DNA from: Helicoverpa zea | Lineage: Eukaryota; Arthropoda; Insecta; Lepidoptera; Noctuidae | Reading direction: 5' to 3' | DNA length: 64,000 nt | Assembly: GCF_022581195.2 (NCBI RefSeq) | Contig: NC_061475.1 | Coordinates: forward strand, 5,518,001 to 5,582,000 | Program-made: the position numbers and the translations under genes | Part shown: one piece after another, positions 53,701 through 60,260 of the stretch | Position numbering within the stretch: the first letter of the stretch is position 1 | Layout of the letters: each line of letters starts with the position of its first letter | The notes under the pieces: generated by a model | Databases searched by the model: none | Told to the model about the DNA's origin: nothing | What the model saw: the letters and a program-made list of their open reading frames with translations, nothing else

Positions 53701-56700
53701 GGAAATTGTCTACTGTATAATAAGACTCATTTCAAACTCGTTATAAAATGTATGACGAGCTTTTAAATGTATGAGGGTCGCCTTGGCTTACAAGTTTTAA
53801 AATTACATTGGGATGTAACTTAATGAATTCGTTCAACGATTTTCTGGTAACTAATGAGCACTTTATACAATACGTTTATATGAGAATATTAATGCAGCTA
53901 TCCTTCATTTCATAATATTATACTACGAATTGTTCTCTGCGGTTCCACTCTTGTTCCCAGATAAAAATACCGTATGTTCTTTCTCAGACTTTAGACTATC
54001 TGTATCTGTTCAGTAATTTGGCGTGAAAACCAGAGAGATGGAGTTACTTTTGCATTAAAAATATTGGGGAATGATAGTCATGTACCGATTTTTTTAAACA
54101 AAGATACACATTCCTCAATAGCCATCCTTCTCTATTATTATTATTAATTCCTGTTGTTTCCTTTGTCAACAGAGGCGAAAGCACACATTCTGGGCCCAGT
54201 AGACCTGTACGTGAAGACTGGCAGCTCACTGTCACTCACGTGCATACTGAGTCAGGGGCCACATGACCTCGGCACCATATTTTGGTATAAGGGTAAGTAA
54301 TTAATAATATATGTCAGTTCTAAAGGAAATACCTAACATAATCAGAAAGTTGAATATGGTGTATTGCACAATTTAACTTTAATGATAATCAAACAATATC
54401 CGGCCATATACCTACCTACTTACCGGCCGCAGGCGAAATCGGAGATTTGAAAATTAAAAATGGTACAATATTCATTAGTTGATGTAGAAATAAGTCAAGT
54501 TATAATTTTGATGAATAGTGTTTTAAATTGCAAACAAGTTAAAATTAACAATTTAATAAAATATTATCCAAACTAATATTATAAATGCGAAAGTAACTCT
54601 GTCTGTCTGTCTGTCTGTCTTTTCTTCACGCCTAAACTACTGAACCGATTTGTGTGAAATTTGGTACAGACATAGTTTGAAACTTGAGAAAGGACATAGG
54701 ATAGTTTTTATTACAAAAGAAATAAAAATAAAATTATTCCGGACATATAGCGCCATCTATTGGTCAAATCAAAAATCTGCTGGTAGTCACTATTCCACGC
54801 GAACGAAGTTGCGGGCAAAAGCTAGTTTGAATATAAATTAAAACTAAAAAGTTCAAACTAAAAATAAGTAACACCGCTTAATTTAGTTAGGTACAAACTT
54901 TCAATGAAGTACAATTTAGTTAGGTACAAACTTTCAATGAAGTACAATTTAGTTAGGTACAAACTTTCAATGAAGTACAATTTAGTTAGGTACAAACTTT
55001 CAATGAAGTACAATTTAGTTAGGTACAAACTTTCAATGAAGTACAATTTAGTTAGGTACAAACTTTCAATGAAGTACAATTTAGATTTTCAATTCAGTTT
55101 AGTACTAGATTTATAATGTTAATTTTGGAGCGAGCAATATAAACGAAAATCTTAAGGCGCGTACGCACGTACGAACACGAACATAGCGAACACAAACACC
55201 AGACCCGAACATTTGGTTCGTACGTATGGACGGCATATTCGAACACGAACGCAAACATAGTTCGAGTCGAGTTCGCGAACAACAGTCGTGAACTCTATCT
55301 TAGTAGCCATGACGGCGCCGTTGTAAGTAGTCGATTGTGAAGTAGCGGAGAATTTTTTGATGTTCGCAGTTTTGTTGCGTAACATTTATTAAAGCTCTTC
55401 GAACACCGTCCATACAGAACACACTACAAGGATCGCCGCGAACATGTTTGACGAACAGAGTGTTCGATGTTCGATAGTGGTACGCACGTGCGAACCAAGT
55501 TGTTGCATATCATGTAACGCAACAAATTTGTTCGTACGTGCGTACGCGGCTTAAAAGTATTTAATTTTGTTGTCATATCTATTGACACAGAAAATTATTT
55601 TCTAATTATGGAATTCTATACCCTATCTACCAGTTTTGCAATTCGAGTTTGTTTAACCTATAATTTATATGGAGCTGATGTCAAAAATCAATCTTTAATC
55701 GTAAACCAATGAATAGACAGGTTATAGAAATCTGCCGTAAATGATAATAACACAAATAATTATACCGGGTGTGTCATAATCACATTAAATCCTATCACAT
55801 ATACTTTATGATATTGTATGGCGAATTGTAAAAAAAATAAACTGTTCCATTCACTGGTTCAGCCACAGGAGTCATCTTTCATTTCCAATCTTTACAACAT
55901 CATATGTGTAAGGCAGAGATAAAGTATAGGAGTATCGAAAGTTTTAACCAGCTGTCAGTTTTCAAGGGAGAATTTCCGTTGTTTGAACGATTGACTCTTA
56001 AATGGCGTTCTAATTCCCGCACATTTTTATTGTATTTATTTTGTTCGATAATTTTTTTTTCTTTTTGTGTATTTTTATTTTTTTGTGTTAATCGACATAC
56101 ATATTAACCAGTACATTAACGTATTTAATTTAACACGTTGTATACTAACCAAATTATTATTTACTTTCCTACCAGGATCAAACATAATAGAGTATAAGGA
56201 GTTAGAAGAGAACGAGCTGGTGGAAGAACCGCGAGTGAGACTGAAGACGGAATGGACGGAACAATTGACGTCCCGACTGACAGTTGAGAAGCTACTGCCA
56301 GGAGACAGTGGGAACTACAGTTGTGTGCCGACTATGGCTGAAGCTGCTTCTGTTAACGTGCATGTTATAAATGGTGAGTAGGATGAGCCTTATGGTTAGG
56401 AGGATAAGGTTGAAATTGCTTTGATCTTTGAACTTCGTAATGGTAATGCATGATTGGTGATTTTGTATCTGTAGGAAGTAATAGCATTTTCAAAAAAAAA
56501 AAGATGACTTAGTTGTGAACAGTTGAGTCGAGTATTTTAGTGTGGTACTGATTGCCAATTTCTGTGTTATTGTAATAGTCGTTTATATCAAAATAGATAA
56601 ATGATAGTTTTCTACTATGGAAGATAAAATTTTGGATCCACATAATTCAGAATTTGCGACCACAGCGCTATCTCCATTAGGAAGTGATTTGTTGAAATTC

Positions 56701-57807
56701 AATACGCATTCTCCCAAATTGGGATCTTGGCAAATAATCAAACAGTAATCATTGCCAATTTTGTTATTCTTTGCTCTATTTTCCCAATTTGCTCAGCTAC
56801 CAAATTAAGGCGTATTATAGTTTATGGTCTACTAAAGTATATATACGACTAGTTATATTCCCGCAATTTCACCCGCGTCCCATGGGAACTACTGCCCGTA
56901 TCTGGGTAAAATTTAGCCTATCTTACTTTAGAATAGTGTAGCTACCCAACAGTGAAAGAATTTTTCAAATCGATTCAGTAGTTTCGGAGCCTTTAGGGTA
57001 CAAACAAACAAAAAGTGCTTCCTCTTTCTTATATTAGTATAGATATTATACTTAATGTAGTCTATATAATATACATTTCAAAGATTTTGTAGTTCGTCCA
57101 TCTGATGTAATCTTTAAGTTGCCACTTATGAGACCCTTGCTATATATGGGGTGACCTACATACTGCTAAAGAGGACACGACTCAAATCGACCCCGATTAT
57201 GTAGTTCATGAACTACATTTTGAACTATTTTGAGAATTTAGACTGTAGTTGTCTGGAACATGCTAATTAAATAGGGTGAAGGTGAAATTAAATAGACAAA
57301 TAAAATTAACGCTAATAGTTTTCTGGATACCAAGTCGTGAAGCCCAAAAATACAGATTTTACAGAATTCTCTGAAAAAGAAGAGCTTGTAATGAAATCAA
57401 GCATTTGTTAACTTGTTATCTACAGCTTGCTGAGTATTTTTTGAAATATCACTCTTTCTGCCGGTTAATAATATACCTGTTGTACATGTTAAACTACCAT
57501 GATGTTGAACATGAAAAAAAACATAATTTTCTTCCTTCGTCTTTACCGATTCTCATTGCTAAGTAGCGTTGAAACGATAAGAAAGTTGTAGTTATATCTG
57601 ATGCACAGTATATCTAGCAGTAGTAGTATCAGTACTTACATTCTACGAACTAACCTCAAATATTTTTCAACAGGCGAACATCCAGCTGCGATGCAGCACG
57701 GGAACGCAAACACAGCATCACCCTGTGCGCTGTCGGTTAATTTACTCATTTCATTATATTGCACGCTCGCTACTTTATACACGAGTACCGTGGACGGATT
57801 CAGATGA
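17663..57807 (+). CDS. dpr: Dpr-family two-Ig cell-surface protein, seven coding exons
   Basis: Joining 17663-17774, 47135-47268, 50102-50179, 51211-51343, 54173-54292, 56176-56373 and 57674-57807 gives 909 nt, 302 aa. Every junction is GT-AG and phase-consistent. Residues 1-37 hold a signal peptide (hydrophobic about 21-33). Ig1 has Cys73, Trp85 and Cys135, with the Dpr signatures VPRNVT, VSWIRKRDLHILT and YTSDQRFQ. Ig2 has Cys176, Trp190 and Cys242. N-glycosylation sequons lie at Asn60, Asn117 and Asn239. Residues 278-294 are hydrophobic near the C-terminus, without basic residues after them until Arg302, which suits a GPI-anchor signal or a very short tail. In flies, Dprs are neuronal surface proteins that pair with DIP Ig proteins to specify synaptic partners. 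The sequence most recalls the dpr1/2/3 group, but the paralog is not settled, so the symbol names the family. Intron 1 is about 29 kb and full of repeats. Confidence 0.93.
17990..18107 (-). mobile_element. 5'-truncated SINE tail with perfect 20-bp target duplication
   Basis: The 78-bp insert at 18010-18087 carries the 3' end of the tRNA-headed SINE (CATCATCCTCCGAGC, TTGGGGTCGGCTTCCAGTC) in minus orientation. It is flanked by the 20-mer CAAATTTTGAAGCGGTTCAT at 17990-18009 and 18088-18107. It inserted between the two copies of dpr exon 1. Confidence 0.88.
18147..18323 (+). CDS. dpr: Duplicated dpr first exon (copy 1B)
   Basis: Copy of 17598-17774 shifted by 549 bp, with only four differences in 177 nt. 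Its ATG is at 18212 and it encodes residues 1-37 with two changes (Ser13 to Gly, Ile25 to Val). It keeps the donor CAAG|GTGAGT, so it could splice to exon 2 in frame. The duplication starts inside the leader: the splice acceptor and uORF start of copy A are absent. A weak TTAG at 18132-18135 is the only acceptor candidate. It may be used from its own promoter, or it may be a silent duplicate. Confidence 0.65.
18683..18740 (+). repeat. Diverged SINE 3' end relic
   Basis: GCCGACTCCAACATGGTTGG and GGCTCGGAGG match the plus-orientation tail of the tRNA-headed SINE seen complete at 42972-43344. It is short and diverged. Confidence 0.4.
19268..19480 (-). repeat. Diverged SINE copy
   Basis: CCTTCCCAACCATGTTGGCA, TTCAGTCTAACC and AAGTACCAGTGTTTTACA follow the order of the minus-orientation SINE body at 42972-43344 with many differences. 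An old, inactive copy. Confidence 0.5.
19510..20055 (-). mobile_element. 5'-truncated R1-like LINE 3' end with poly(A) tail and 16-bp target duplication
   Basis: A GC-rich island on the minus strand. From about 20035 it reads ALVQAMVRGEREWDAVASFC followed by EAVMLEKEEAERQRV, the type of C-terminus found in ORF2 of R1-clade and related LINEs. A 3' UTR and an A run follow (a T run at 19524-19535 on the given strand). Flanks TATAAATAAACATCTT (19510-19525) and TATAAACAAACATCTT (20040-20055) are a target duplication with one mismatch. The numerous overlapping open frames here are shadows of GC-rich sequence. Confidence 0.75.
20065..21279. other. Intronic AT-rich DNA
   Basis: No exon or RNA gene seen. 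At 21105-21162 a short relic (TTTTTATCGTCCCACTGCTG, GGCACAGGCTTCCTCTCACA) resembles the 3' end of a lepidopteran LINE. Confidence 0.4.
21280..21802. repeat. Large inverted repeat: two 176-bp arms around a 171-bp loop
   Basis: Left arm 21280-21455 and right arm 21627-21802 appear to be exact reverse complements, including runs of 7 and 8 A/T. The loop has no matching structure. Transcribed RNA would fold into a long perfect hairpin. It forms the left part of a larger interspersed repeat (to about 22497), so it may be a recent rearrangement of that element's end. Confidence 0.85.
21300..22497. mobile_element. Lepidopteran interspersed repeat bounded by CCCCCGAC / GTCGGGGG
   Basis: The ends read AAAAACCCCCGACCCAAAAA (left) and TGCGTCGGGGGTTAAAAA (right). 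The right part holds a (CA)n tract (22429-22449), TTATAACACCCCGTCGTTTT and GGAGCTACGATGCCACATAC. This layout recurs widely in Lepidoptera from general knowledge, but its class is not certain. There is no intact coding frame. The left end carries the 176-bp palindrome. Confidence 0.5.
22803..23073 (+). mobile_element. SINE with a 5S rRNA-like head and the tRNA-SINE body
   Basis: The head AAGGTAAAGCAACGCTTGGT, GCGGTCGGTCCTTGGATAA resembles the internal promoter of 5S rRNA (AAGCAAC...GGTTAGTACTTGGATGGG). From about 22940 the body (GTAGTCGTAAAAGGTAATCA, CCAAGGAGTATGGGGTTGCT, CTCTGGTACTCAGC) aligns with the body of the tRNA-headed SINE at 42972-43344. This suggests two polymerase III heads sharing one 3' body. 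It is diverged and certainly not a 5S gene. Confidence 0.6.
23080..27428. other. Intronic DNA, no exon supported
   Basis: AT-rich with short random-looking frames only. No clear repeat boundaries were found. Confidence 0.35.
27429..27636 (+). mobile_element. Helitron-like nonautonomous repeat ending CTAGT
   Basis: Starts near CCTACCAATATGATAAATGCG and ends CAGCAAAAGCTAGT. The interior TTTAATCGATTTTGATGAAA and TGTGAAACCGCCAGC match the layout of several other copies in the window. No inverted repeats or target duplication, as expected for Helitrons. The Lep1-type assignment is by recall. Confidence 0.55.
28626..28835 (+). mobile_element. Helitron-like nonautonomous repeat with GTTT microsatellite
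   Basis: Contains AGAGTTTGTTTGTTTGTTTG, ACTACTGGTCCGATTTGAAA and GATGCGGGTGAAACCGCTGG, and ends GCAGAAGCTAGT. Same family as the reverse-orientation copy at 40055-40201. Confidence 0.6.
29176..29309 (-). mobile_element. 5'-truncated RTE 3' end with (ATC)n tail and 11-bp target duplication
   Basis: The insert 29187-29298 is the reverse complement of the last ~100 bp of the RTE at 10000-12277 (GTCCACTGCTGAACATAGGC, GCATCCAGCGTCTTCCGG), with an (ATC)n tail at 29187-29206. GATCTATGTAT flanks it at 29176-29186 and 29299-29309. Confidence 0.88.
29862..30125 (-). mobile_element. Short GGTTCCGTACC-end interspersed repeat
   Basis: TTTAGGGTTCCGTACCCAAA, AACGGGACCCTATTGTTTTC, a (GTCC)n tract, CAGGCTGTATCTCATGAACC and CAGATGATGT correspond to the reverse complement of the copy at 37478-38352. 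It abuts a second, longer copy starting at 30126 with the same end. Confidence 0.65.
29918..29967. repeat. (GTCC)n microsatellite
   Basis: About twelve tandem GTCC units at a position where related copies carry short GTCT or GTCC runs. Open frames across it are artefacts of the repeat. Confidence 0.95.
30126..32836 (-). mobile_element. Long (2.7 kb) member of the GGTTCCGTACC / ACCGGCCAAGTGCGAGTC repeat family
   Basis: Left end TTTTAGGGTTCCGTACCTCG; right end TGTACGGAACCCTCGCTGCG and GACTCGCACTTGGCCGGTTT. The interior has internally repeated segments (TATTGTCCCTTTAAGC at about 30280 and 30600; AATCAAAACCTACA at about 30387 and 30706) and no long open frame. The short copies keep only the ends. 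This suggests a nonautonomous element with a deletion series. Its class is unknown to me. Confidence 0.55.
32908..33119. mobile_element. GC-rich MITE with perfect 51-bp terminal inverted repeats (TTA target duplication)
   Basis: The 206-bp element 32911-33116 begins GGCCGCTGCCTCGAATTTTG. The first 51 bases match the reverse complement of the last 51 exactly. TTA flanks it at 32908-32910 and 33117-33119, as expected of PIF/Harbinger. Its interior is also very GC-rich in a surrounding of about 30% GC. Both strands are open by composition only. Confidence 0.82.
33483..33820 (-). mobile_element. Helitron-like repeat, longer subfamily, copy 1
   Basis: Reverse orientation: 3' end GTCGCGGGCAACAGCTAGT (at 33483), 5' end TCTATACATATATACATATA (at 33820). 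The interior AATCGATTATGGATCACCCC and a GTCTGTATGTCTG tract match the forward copy at 63204-63525. Confidence 0.65.
34297..34795. repeat. Recent 254-bp tandem duplication
   Basis: 34297-34550 and 34551-34795 are adjacent direct copies. I see a single base difference (TCATCGCAGC versus TCATCACAGC). The unit (TTTCGCGTTCTGAGGAAACA...) is not part of any repeat family recognised here. The second copy ends about 10 bp before a candidate minus-strand splice donor. Confidence 0.93.
34806..34967 (-). CDS. Possible first coding exon of an unrecognised minus-strand gene
   Basis: From ATG 34967 the minus strand codes 54 residues beginning MEITFIWIHSTPRGPGRN, with a hydrophobic segment YVYFFTTFLTLLGVFFSAAI. 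It then meets a consensus donor TTG|GTAAGTAT at 34805, in phase 0. The stretch up to about 35060 is more GC-rich than its neighbours and is not a repeat seen elsewhere. I do not recognise the protein and found no partner exon further left. It could be a membrane or secreted protein's N-terminus nested in dpr intron 1, or a chance frame. Confidence 0.3.
35599..35981 (+). mobile_element. Full-length tRNA-derived SINE with 9-bp target duplication
   Basis: The head at about 35611-35688 has an A-box-like TTGGTCTAGTTGTCGC, a perfect B box GGTTCGATTCC and a complete T arm (TCGGGTTCGATTCCCGA). The body has TTTCCGGTCGTGTTGGGTTG, and the 3' end has CGATAATCGGCTAGGAGGAC. ACAGATAAA flanks it at 35599-35607 and 35973-35981. 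The family differs in body from the SINE at 42972-43344. Confidence 0.8.
35985..37477. other. Intronic AT-rich DNA
   Basis: No exon or RNA gene seen. ATTATTATAAATGCGAA near 36563 resembles the 5' end of the Helitron-like repeats, without the rest of the element. Confidence 0.35.
37478..38352 (+). mobile_element. Short ACCGGCCAAGTGCGAGTC repeat split by a MITE
   Basis: The left part (AACCGGCCAAGTGCGAGTCC, ACATCATCTGTGAAAATTTC) and right part (AACTATCACGGTTTATAAGA, TTTTACCCTTTGGGTACGGA) together match the reverse complement of 29862-30125. That copy gives the uninterrupted site CTCTCTAACTATCACGG, so the DNA between is an insertion. Confidence 0.75.
37629..38251. mobile_element. 617-bp PIF/Harbinger-like MITE with TAA target duplication and internal duplication
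   Basis: Element 37632-38248. The terminal inverted repeats AGGCGCGGCTCCACCGCAGT / AGGCGCGGGCCCACCGCGGT match at 22 of the first 25 positions. TAA flanks both sides (37629-37631, 38249-38251), and the empty site is visible in the sister repeat at about 30000. Inside, about 180 bp starting GTAGACCCACGCTGACAGCG (37781) is repeated at 38061. It encodes no transposase. The open frame on its minus strand is not a gene. Confidence 0.85.
38750..38900 (+). repeat. Truncated Helitron-like repeat
   Basis: ATCTATACTTATGTAATAAA, AGCTGAAGAGTTGGTTTGTA and CTGCTGGGCCGATATGAAAA match the 5' part of the 28626-28835 family. The CTAGT end is missing. Confidence 0.5.
40055..40201 (-). mobile_element. Helitron-like repeat with (AAAC)n tract, reverse orientation
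   Basis: Starts CTAGCTTCAATAAATGGGCT, contains CTGAAAGAAATTTTCAAATC and an (AAAC)n microsatellite (about 40134-40167), and ends TATATTAGTATAGATT. It is the reverse complement of the 28626-28835 family. Confidence 0.6.
40340..40436 (-). repeat. LINE 3' end with (ATC)n tail
   Basis: (ATC)n followed by GTACACTGCTGGACACAGGC and CACTGAGATCGATTTTCGGC. It has the arrangement of RTE-like 3' ends but a different sequence from the 29187-29298 copy. Confidence 0.55.
42736..42836 (+). mobile_element. 5'-truncated SINE tail with 14-bp target duplication
   Basis: The insert 42750-42822 (CTCAGCTGAATCCGGTTAGA ... GGCTCGGAGGATGATGA) is the 3' end of the SINE below, in plus orientation. TGTAGTGACAACAC flanks it at 42736-42749 and 42823-42836. 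Confidence 0.88.
42865..42955 (-). repeat. Older SINE relic used as a target
   Basis: CAGATGCAGCTCAGTACAAG, TGTTTTACAT and TTTACCCGGATAACTCATACC match the minus-orientation SINE body with many changes. The younger SINE at 42972-43344 is inserted at its edge. Confidence 0.5.
42956..43360 (-). mobile_element. Full-length tRNA-derived SINE with 16-bp target duplication
   Basis: On the minus strand the element (43344 to 42972) starts with a tRNA-like head: A box TGGCCTAGTGGGTAAAGG and B box GGTTCGATCCC. It continues with the body CGGCTGTCATTGAACAACCT and ends GGCTCGGAGGATGA. ATACCTGAAGATGGAT flanks it at 42956-42971 and 43345-43360. It is the reference copy for the related fragments at 18010, 19268, 42750, 62247 and 62438. 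Confidence 0.88.
43361..43625 (+). mobile_element. Helitron-like relic interrupted by a MITE
   Basis: ATAGGATACTTTTTATACCC on the left and GTAGAAACCGTAGGTGGAAACTAG on the right follow the order of the CTAG-ending repeats (compare 28626-28835). Between them sits the 187-bp MITE. Confidence 0.5.
43389..43575. mobile_element. 187-bp palindromic MITE, copy 2 (TTA target duplication)
   Basis: Same length as and nearly identical to 15403-15589, differing at about two visible positions (AAAGGTTAAAG, AAATTTG). TTA flanks at 43386-43388 and 43576-43578. Near identity of two copies 28 kb apart implies recent mobility. Confidence 0.85.
43626..47134. other. End of dpr intron 1
   Basis: AT-rich. It holds a perfect short hairpin (45705-45743) and a Helitron-like fragment (46205-46300: GAAGGAATTTTTCAAATCCA, TTCGAAGCCTTGAGGGTG). 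No exon seen before the acceptor at 47134. Confidence 0.4.
45705..45743. repeat. Perfect 17-bp-arm hairpin
   Basis: GAATAAATTATTACGTA, a 5-base loop, then its exact reverse complement. AT-rich, with no U run that would suggest a terminator function. Confidence 0.85.
47135..47268 (+). CDS. dpr: dpr coding exon 2: start of Ig1
   Basis: Acceptor GTCCACAG|GTACAG, donor GCT|GTAAGT. Enters in phase 1 and leaves in phase 0. Residues 38-82 include FEYNVPRNVTTVVGQTAFLH and Cys73, the first Ig1 cysteine. Confidence 0.93.
48000..48323 (-). CDS. Possible intronless small secreted protein, antisense in dpr intron 2
   Basis: A 107-codon frame from ATG 48323 to TGA 48000-48002. It starts MYDHRHYLPIITFGIFCIIL, a strongly hydrophobic signal-like stretch (about residues 9-31), followed by a hydrophilic part with two N-glycosylation sequons (NYS, NVT) and Cys in QCALP, MQCES and DRCYI. 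Local GC is higher than in the flanks and the codons look gene-like. It is not part of any repeat recognised here. I do not recognise the family. A chance frame remains possible, and no promoter or poly(A) signal was identified. Confidence 0.35.
   Translation of the reverse strand: MYDHRHYLPIITFGIFCIILSTNICLILINIHAFDWHINYSNSNQCALPHLQKEVKATSVNVTYDFMLHGTRSAYHDQSFGVMQCESYFVGDRCYITVIVRGFKDHD
48515..48600 (+). repeat. 5S-like SINE head
   Basis: ATAAGGTTAAGCAAACCTTG, GCGCGGTCGGTTCATGGATG and GGTG resemble the 5S rRNA internal promoter more closely than the 22803 copy does. The downstream body is not clearly the same. Confidence 0.5.
50102..50179 (+). CDS. dpr: dpr coding exon 3
   Basis: 78 nt, phase 0 at both ends: VSWIRKRDLHILTAGILTYT then SDQRFQ (residues 83-108), with the Ig1 core Trp85. 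Acceptor TTCCAG, donor CAG|GTATGT. This is the most diagnostic Dpr segment. Confidence 0.95.
51211..51343 (+). CDS. dpr: dpr coding exon 4: end of Ig1
   Basis: Residues 109-152 plus one base. NWTLQIKFPQERDAGIYECQ carries the DxGxYxC motif with Cys135, and VNTEPKMSLAFQLNVV follows. Acceptor CCACCAG, donor GTTG|GTAAGT (phase 1). Confidence 0.95.
54173..54292 (+). CDS. dpr: dpr coding exon 5: start of Ig2
   Basis: Residues 153-192 plus one base: AKAHILGPVDLYVKTGSSLS then LTC (Cys176), and GTIFWYK with Trp190. Acceptor GTCAACAG, donor AAGG|GTAAGT. Confidence 0.94.
54571..54826 (+). mobile_element. Helitron-like nonautonomous repeat with GTCT tract
   Basis: Starts AACTAATATTATAAATGCGA, contains (CTGT)n and CTACTGAACCGATTTGTGTG, and ends GTTGCGGGCAAAAGCTAGTT. 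It is the best preserved copy of its subfamily in the window. Confidence 0.65.
54877..55085 (+). repeat. 33-bp minisatellite, six units
   Basis: Six tandem 33-bp units (TTAGTTAGGTACAAACTTTC with an AATGAAGTACAAT part), the later ones identical, ending in a partial unit at 55075-55085. Because 33 is a multiple of three, both strands stay open. The repeated translations are not proteins. Confidence 0.95.
55152..55554. mobile_element. 395-bp MITE with TTAA or TWA target duplication
   Basis: Element 55156-55550. The ends GGCGCGTACGCACGTACGAA and GCCGCGTACGCACGTACGAA match at all but one of the first 22 positions. TTAA occurs on both sides (55152-55155, 55551-55554), so it may be piggyBac-like or PIF/Harbinger-like. 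The interior is rich in GTTCG/CGAAC. Confidence 0.75.
56176..56373 (+). CDS. dpr: dpr coding exon 6: main part of Ig2
   Basis: Residues 193-258 plus one base. LTSRLTVEKLLPGDSGNYSC contains the DSGNYxC motif with Cys242, and VPTMAEAASVNVHVIN follows. Acceptor CTACCAG, donor AATG|GTGAGT. Confidence 0.95.
56849..57046 (-). mobile_element. Helitron-like repeat, reverse orientation
   Basis: Starts CTAGTTATATTCCCGCAATT, contains CGTCCCATGGGAACTACTGC and ATTCAGTAGTTTCGGAGCCT, and ends TATATTAGTATAGATA. It lies in dpr intron 6. Confidence 0.6.
57674..57807 (+). CDS. dpr: dpr coding exon 7: hydrophobic C-terminus and stop
   Basis: Residues 259-302 and TGA at 57805-57807. GEHPAAMQHGN is a conserved Dpr segment following Ig2. 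LSVNLLISLYCTLATLY is hydrophobic and near the end, fitting a GPI signal. Acceptor TTTTCAACAG. Confidence 0.92.
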
Positions 57808-60260
57808 AAATTACACAAGGTACTATGAAACGACATTGTATGGCAATGTTGTTGTTTGTATAAATGAGTCTTAATTATACTGGTGTAAGGTCTATTTTGG
57901 CGTGGACGTCAATTGTTGCTTGGTGGAACTTTTGGATTTTTCTTTTATTAGATTTAATTGTGTTTTTGTACACACAAAAATACCTACTAATTTATCCACC
58001 AGTTTTTATGAAACCGATGTAACATAGCACTACTATTTTTTTTTTCGTCTGTATATTATACTTCTCTCTCATCATCACCTCTTAATCCAGATTTTCAGAC
58101 CCATTTTATTTTCAATGCAAATACCTACATTTTGCAATGTTAAAGGAGTTATCCCAAAAACCACTACAAAGGTCACCTTTAAATTCAGAATGTCAATATA
58201 AATCAAAAAACATAAGCATTCCTTTTACCTTCAAGCAAATGATTAAATTCGTTTCTCTCATTTGTACCTTACATATGTCAAAAATGGTCGAATAAGTTTT
58301 AAAACGATTTGAACGGACGAATTGTAATGGCCAATCGTATATTCTAGAAACAGAACACCATTGATCTTTGATTCCAAACTGCTAATTCGAATTGCCAATG
58401 GATTTTTTGGTCCAATAGCCATGATCAGTGGTTTCAATAGAATTACGTTTTATCTTTGTTTTTGTTGAATTTGTTTTATTTTTGTTTTAGAGCAGAGGAA
58501 TGTATTCAAAGATTGTTGCTATACAATTCTGTCTTTGGCGATTGTTTTCCTTTTGAAACGAATTTAGGCCAATTGTGCATTTTTATTTTACAAGTTAATA
58601 AAACGATTACTCAGTGATTTTTGCATTTTTAAATTGTCCTGTTAAAAGCAACTGAAATACCAATTAAATGTCATCTTCCAACAATTGACGTCGTCAGTCA
58701 AAAGTTTTCATTGAAATGTGTATAGAATAGCCTTCATGTTGATAAGACTAGGTTAAGACAATTATTGTAATTAATTTTAATAATTTATTTTAATATTATA
58801 TACTGCCGGGATTATCTTGTATATGTATCATTTACTTATAACACTAGCTACTGTTAAAGTAACTAGAACCAAAACTTCTTTGGTGTTTTAACAAAAAGGT
58901 TAAACAGACGTTTGGCATAAGAAAATGTGTTCGTTTTTTAAATATCTGTCAAATGACCGTTTGACTTTTTTGTAATAACACCGGGCTCTCACAGTGGTAT
59001 TGATTCTGTCTTTTTTTAAATAAGCCACTTTTACAAGGAATGAATAAATAGAAAGAAAGATTGAAGATTTCTGAAGTTACTCGTTAAGTACCTACACAAG
59101 TTTTTCAGAAGCAATGATTTGTTTTTTTTAACTGGATCCGAGTTTTTTTAATAACAGAATTTGTCACTTGTTTTCAAATTTCTACCTAAAACGCTTCTAA
59201 AATACAGTTTGGAAAATTTTACCAGTAGTATGCACGATCTTAAATCTCTGAACACTTGCCCAGTTTTTTATACTATGAATTTTATTCAAGAAAAATATGG
59301 CCTTCGAATTTCGGCAAATTGTATATACTTGAACTTAATTTTAACTTAAGTATAAAATTGAAGGAACGTGGTGTTTAACTTAAGAGATAGAGATTGTATC
59401 ATAAAATGAGTAGAATTTTTAACAAAATATATGAAATATTTATTTATTTTCAACAATTCTGTTTTTTCGTGTCATATTGATGATTTTATCATATTAACAA
59501 AGAAAGTGACTTTGTATTTGAAAATTCTATTTATAATTCAAAAGTTTATTAAATGCATACCTACCTACCTTTTCATTTTGAAAGTTCAAGAATATATTTT
59601 GATTTATATTTGATATGCCATTCACTTTCTTATTCTATTAGATTTTTGTCGCAAGAGTATTTAAAAATATATTTTAAATTATTTAATTCTACTTTTTATT
59701 AATAATTTTTTTCAGTCATTTAATTCAAATATCTCTAATTGAAATCCTAAAAGACTTGTAAATTTTATAGAACTTTGTATATTTTTTGTTTCACGATTTT
59801 AAATCTATATTGTTAGAATTATAACACAATTATAATTTCGAAAAATGAATGTTATAGTTAATTAATAGGAAAATTTATTGTAAATAATTATATTTAACAG
59901 AAGTTTAAGTACACGATCGAAAATAAAATAGCACCGAATTATATTTGTATTGTTATTTTGTAGTTGTTTTTCTAGTCGAATGTTTAAATAGTATAATAAA
60001 AATTATGTGTATTATAAATGTAAATAATTATTTGTAAATAGTAAAATAACAATAATTTATTGAAATATTAAATTAATAATTTGTTACTATTATTCATTTA
60101 TGCAATAATGTGCGGTAGAGAATTTTAAAGTTTGGTAAAAGTTGGATTAATTTTAAAGGGATAAATACAAATTGTAGGAAACTGATAAACAAAATGATTA
60201 TGTAACTAATGGTAAGGCAAACTTTGACAAATAAAGATAGAAACATTTACATTGTTTTTT
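57808..60260 (+). other. Probable dpr 3' UTR and AT-rich flank
   Basis: No further coding exon. AATAAA occurs at 59043-59048 and at 60230-60235, the latter followed by a T-rich stretch (ACATTGTTTTTTAATTT), a plausible cleavage region. The transcript end cannot be fixed from sequence. Confidence 0.4.

Noticed and set aside
54877..55085. CRISPR-like array
   Set aside because: There are no spacers: units are directly contiguous, and the genome is that of an animal.
54858..55116. Open frames on both strands with an 11-residue repeat
   Set aside because: They are produced by the 33-bp minisatellite, whose unit length is divisible by three.
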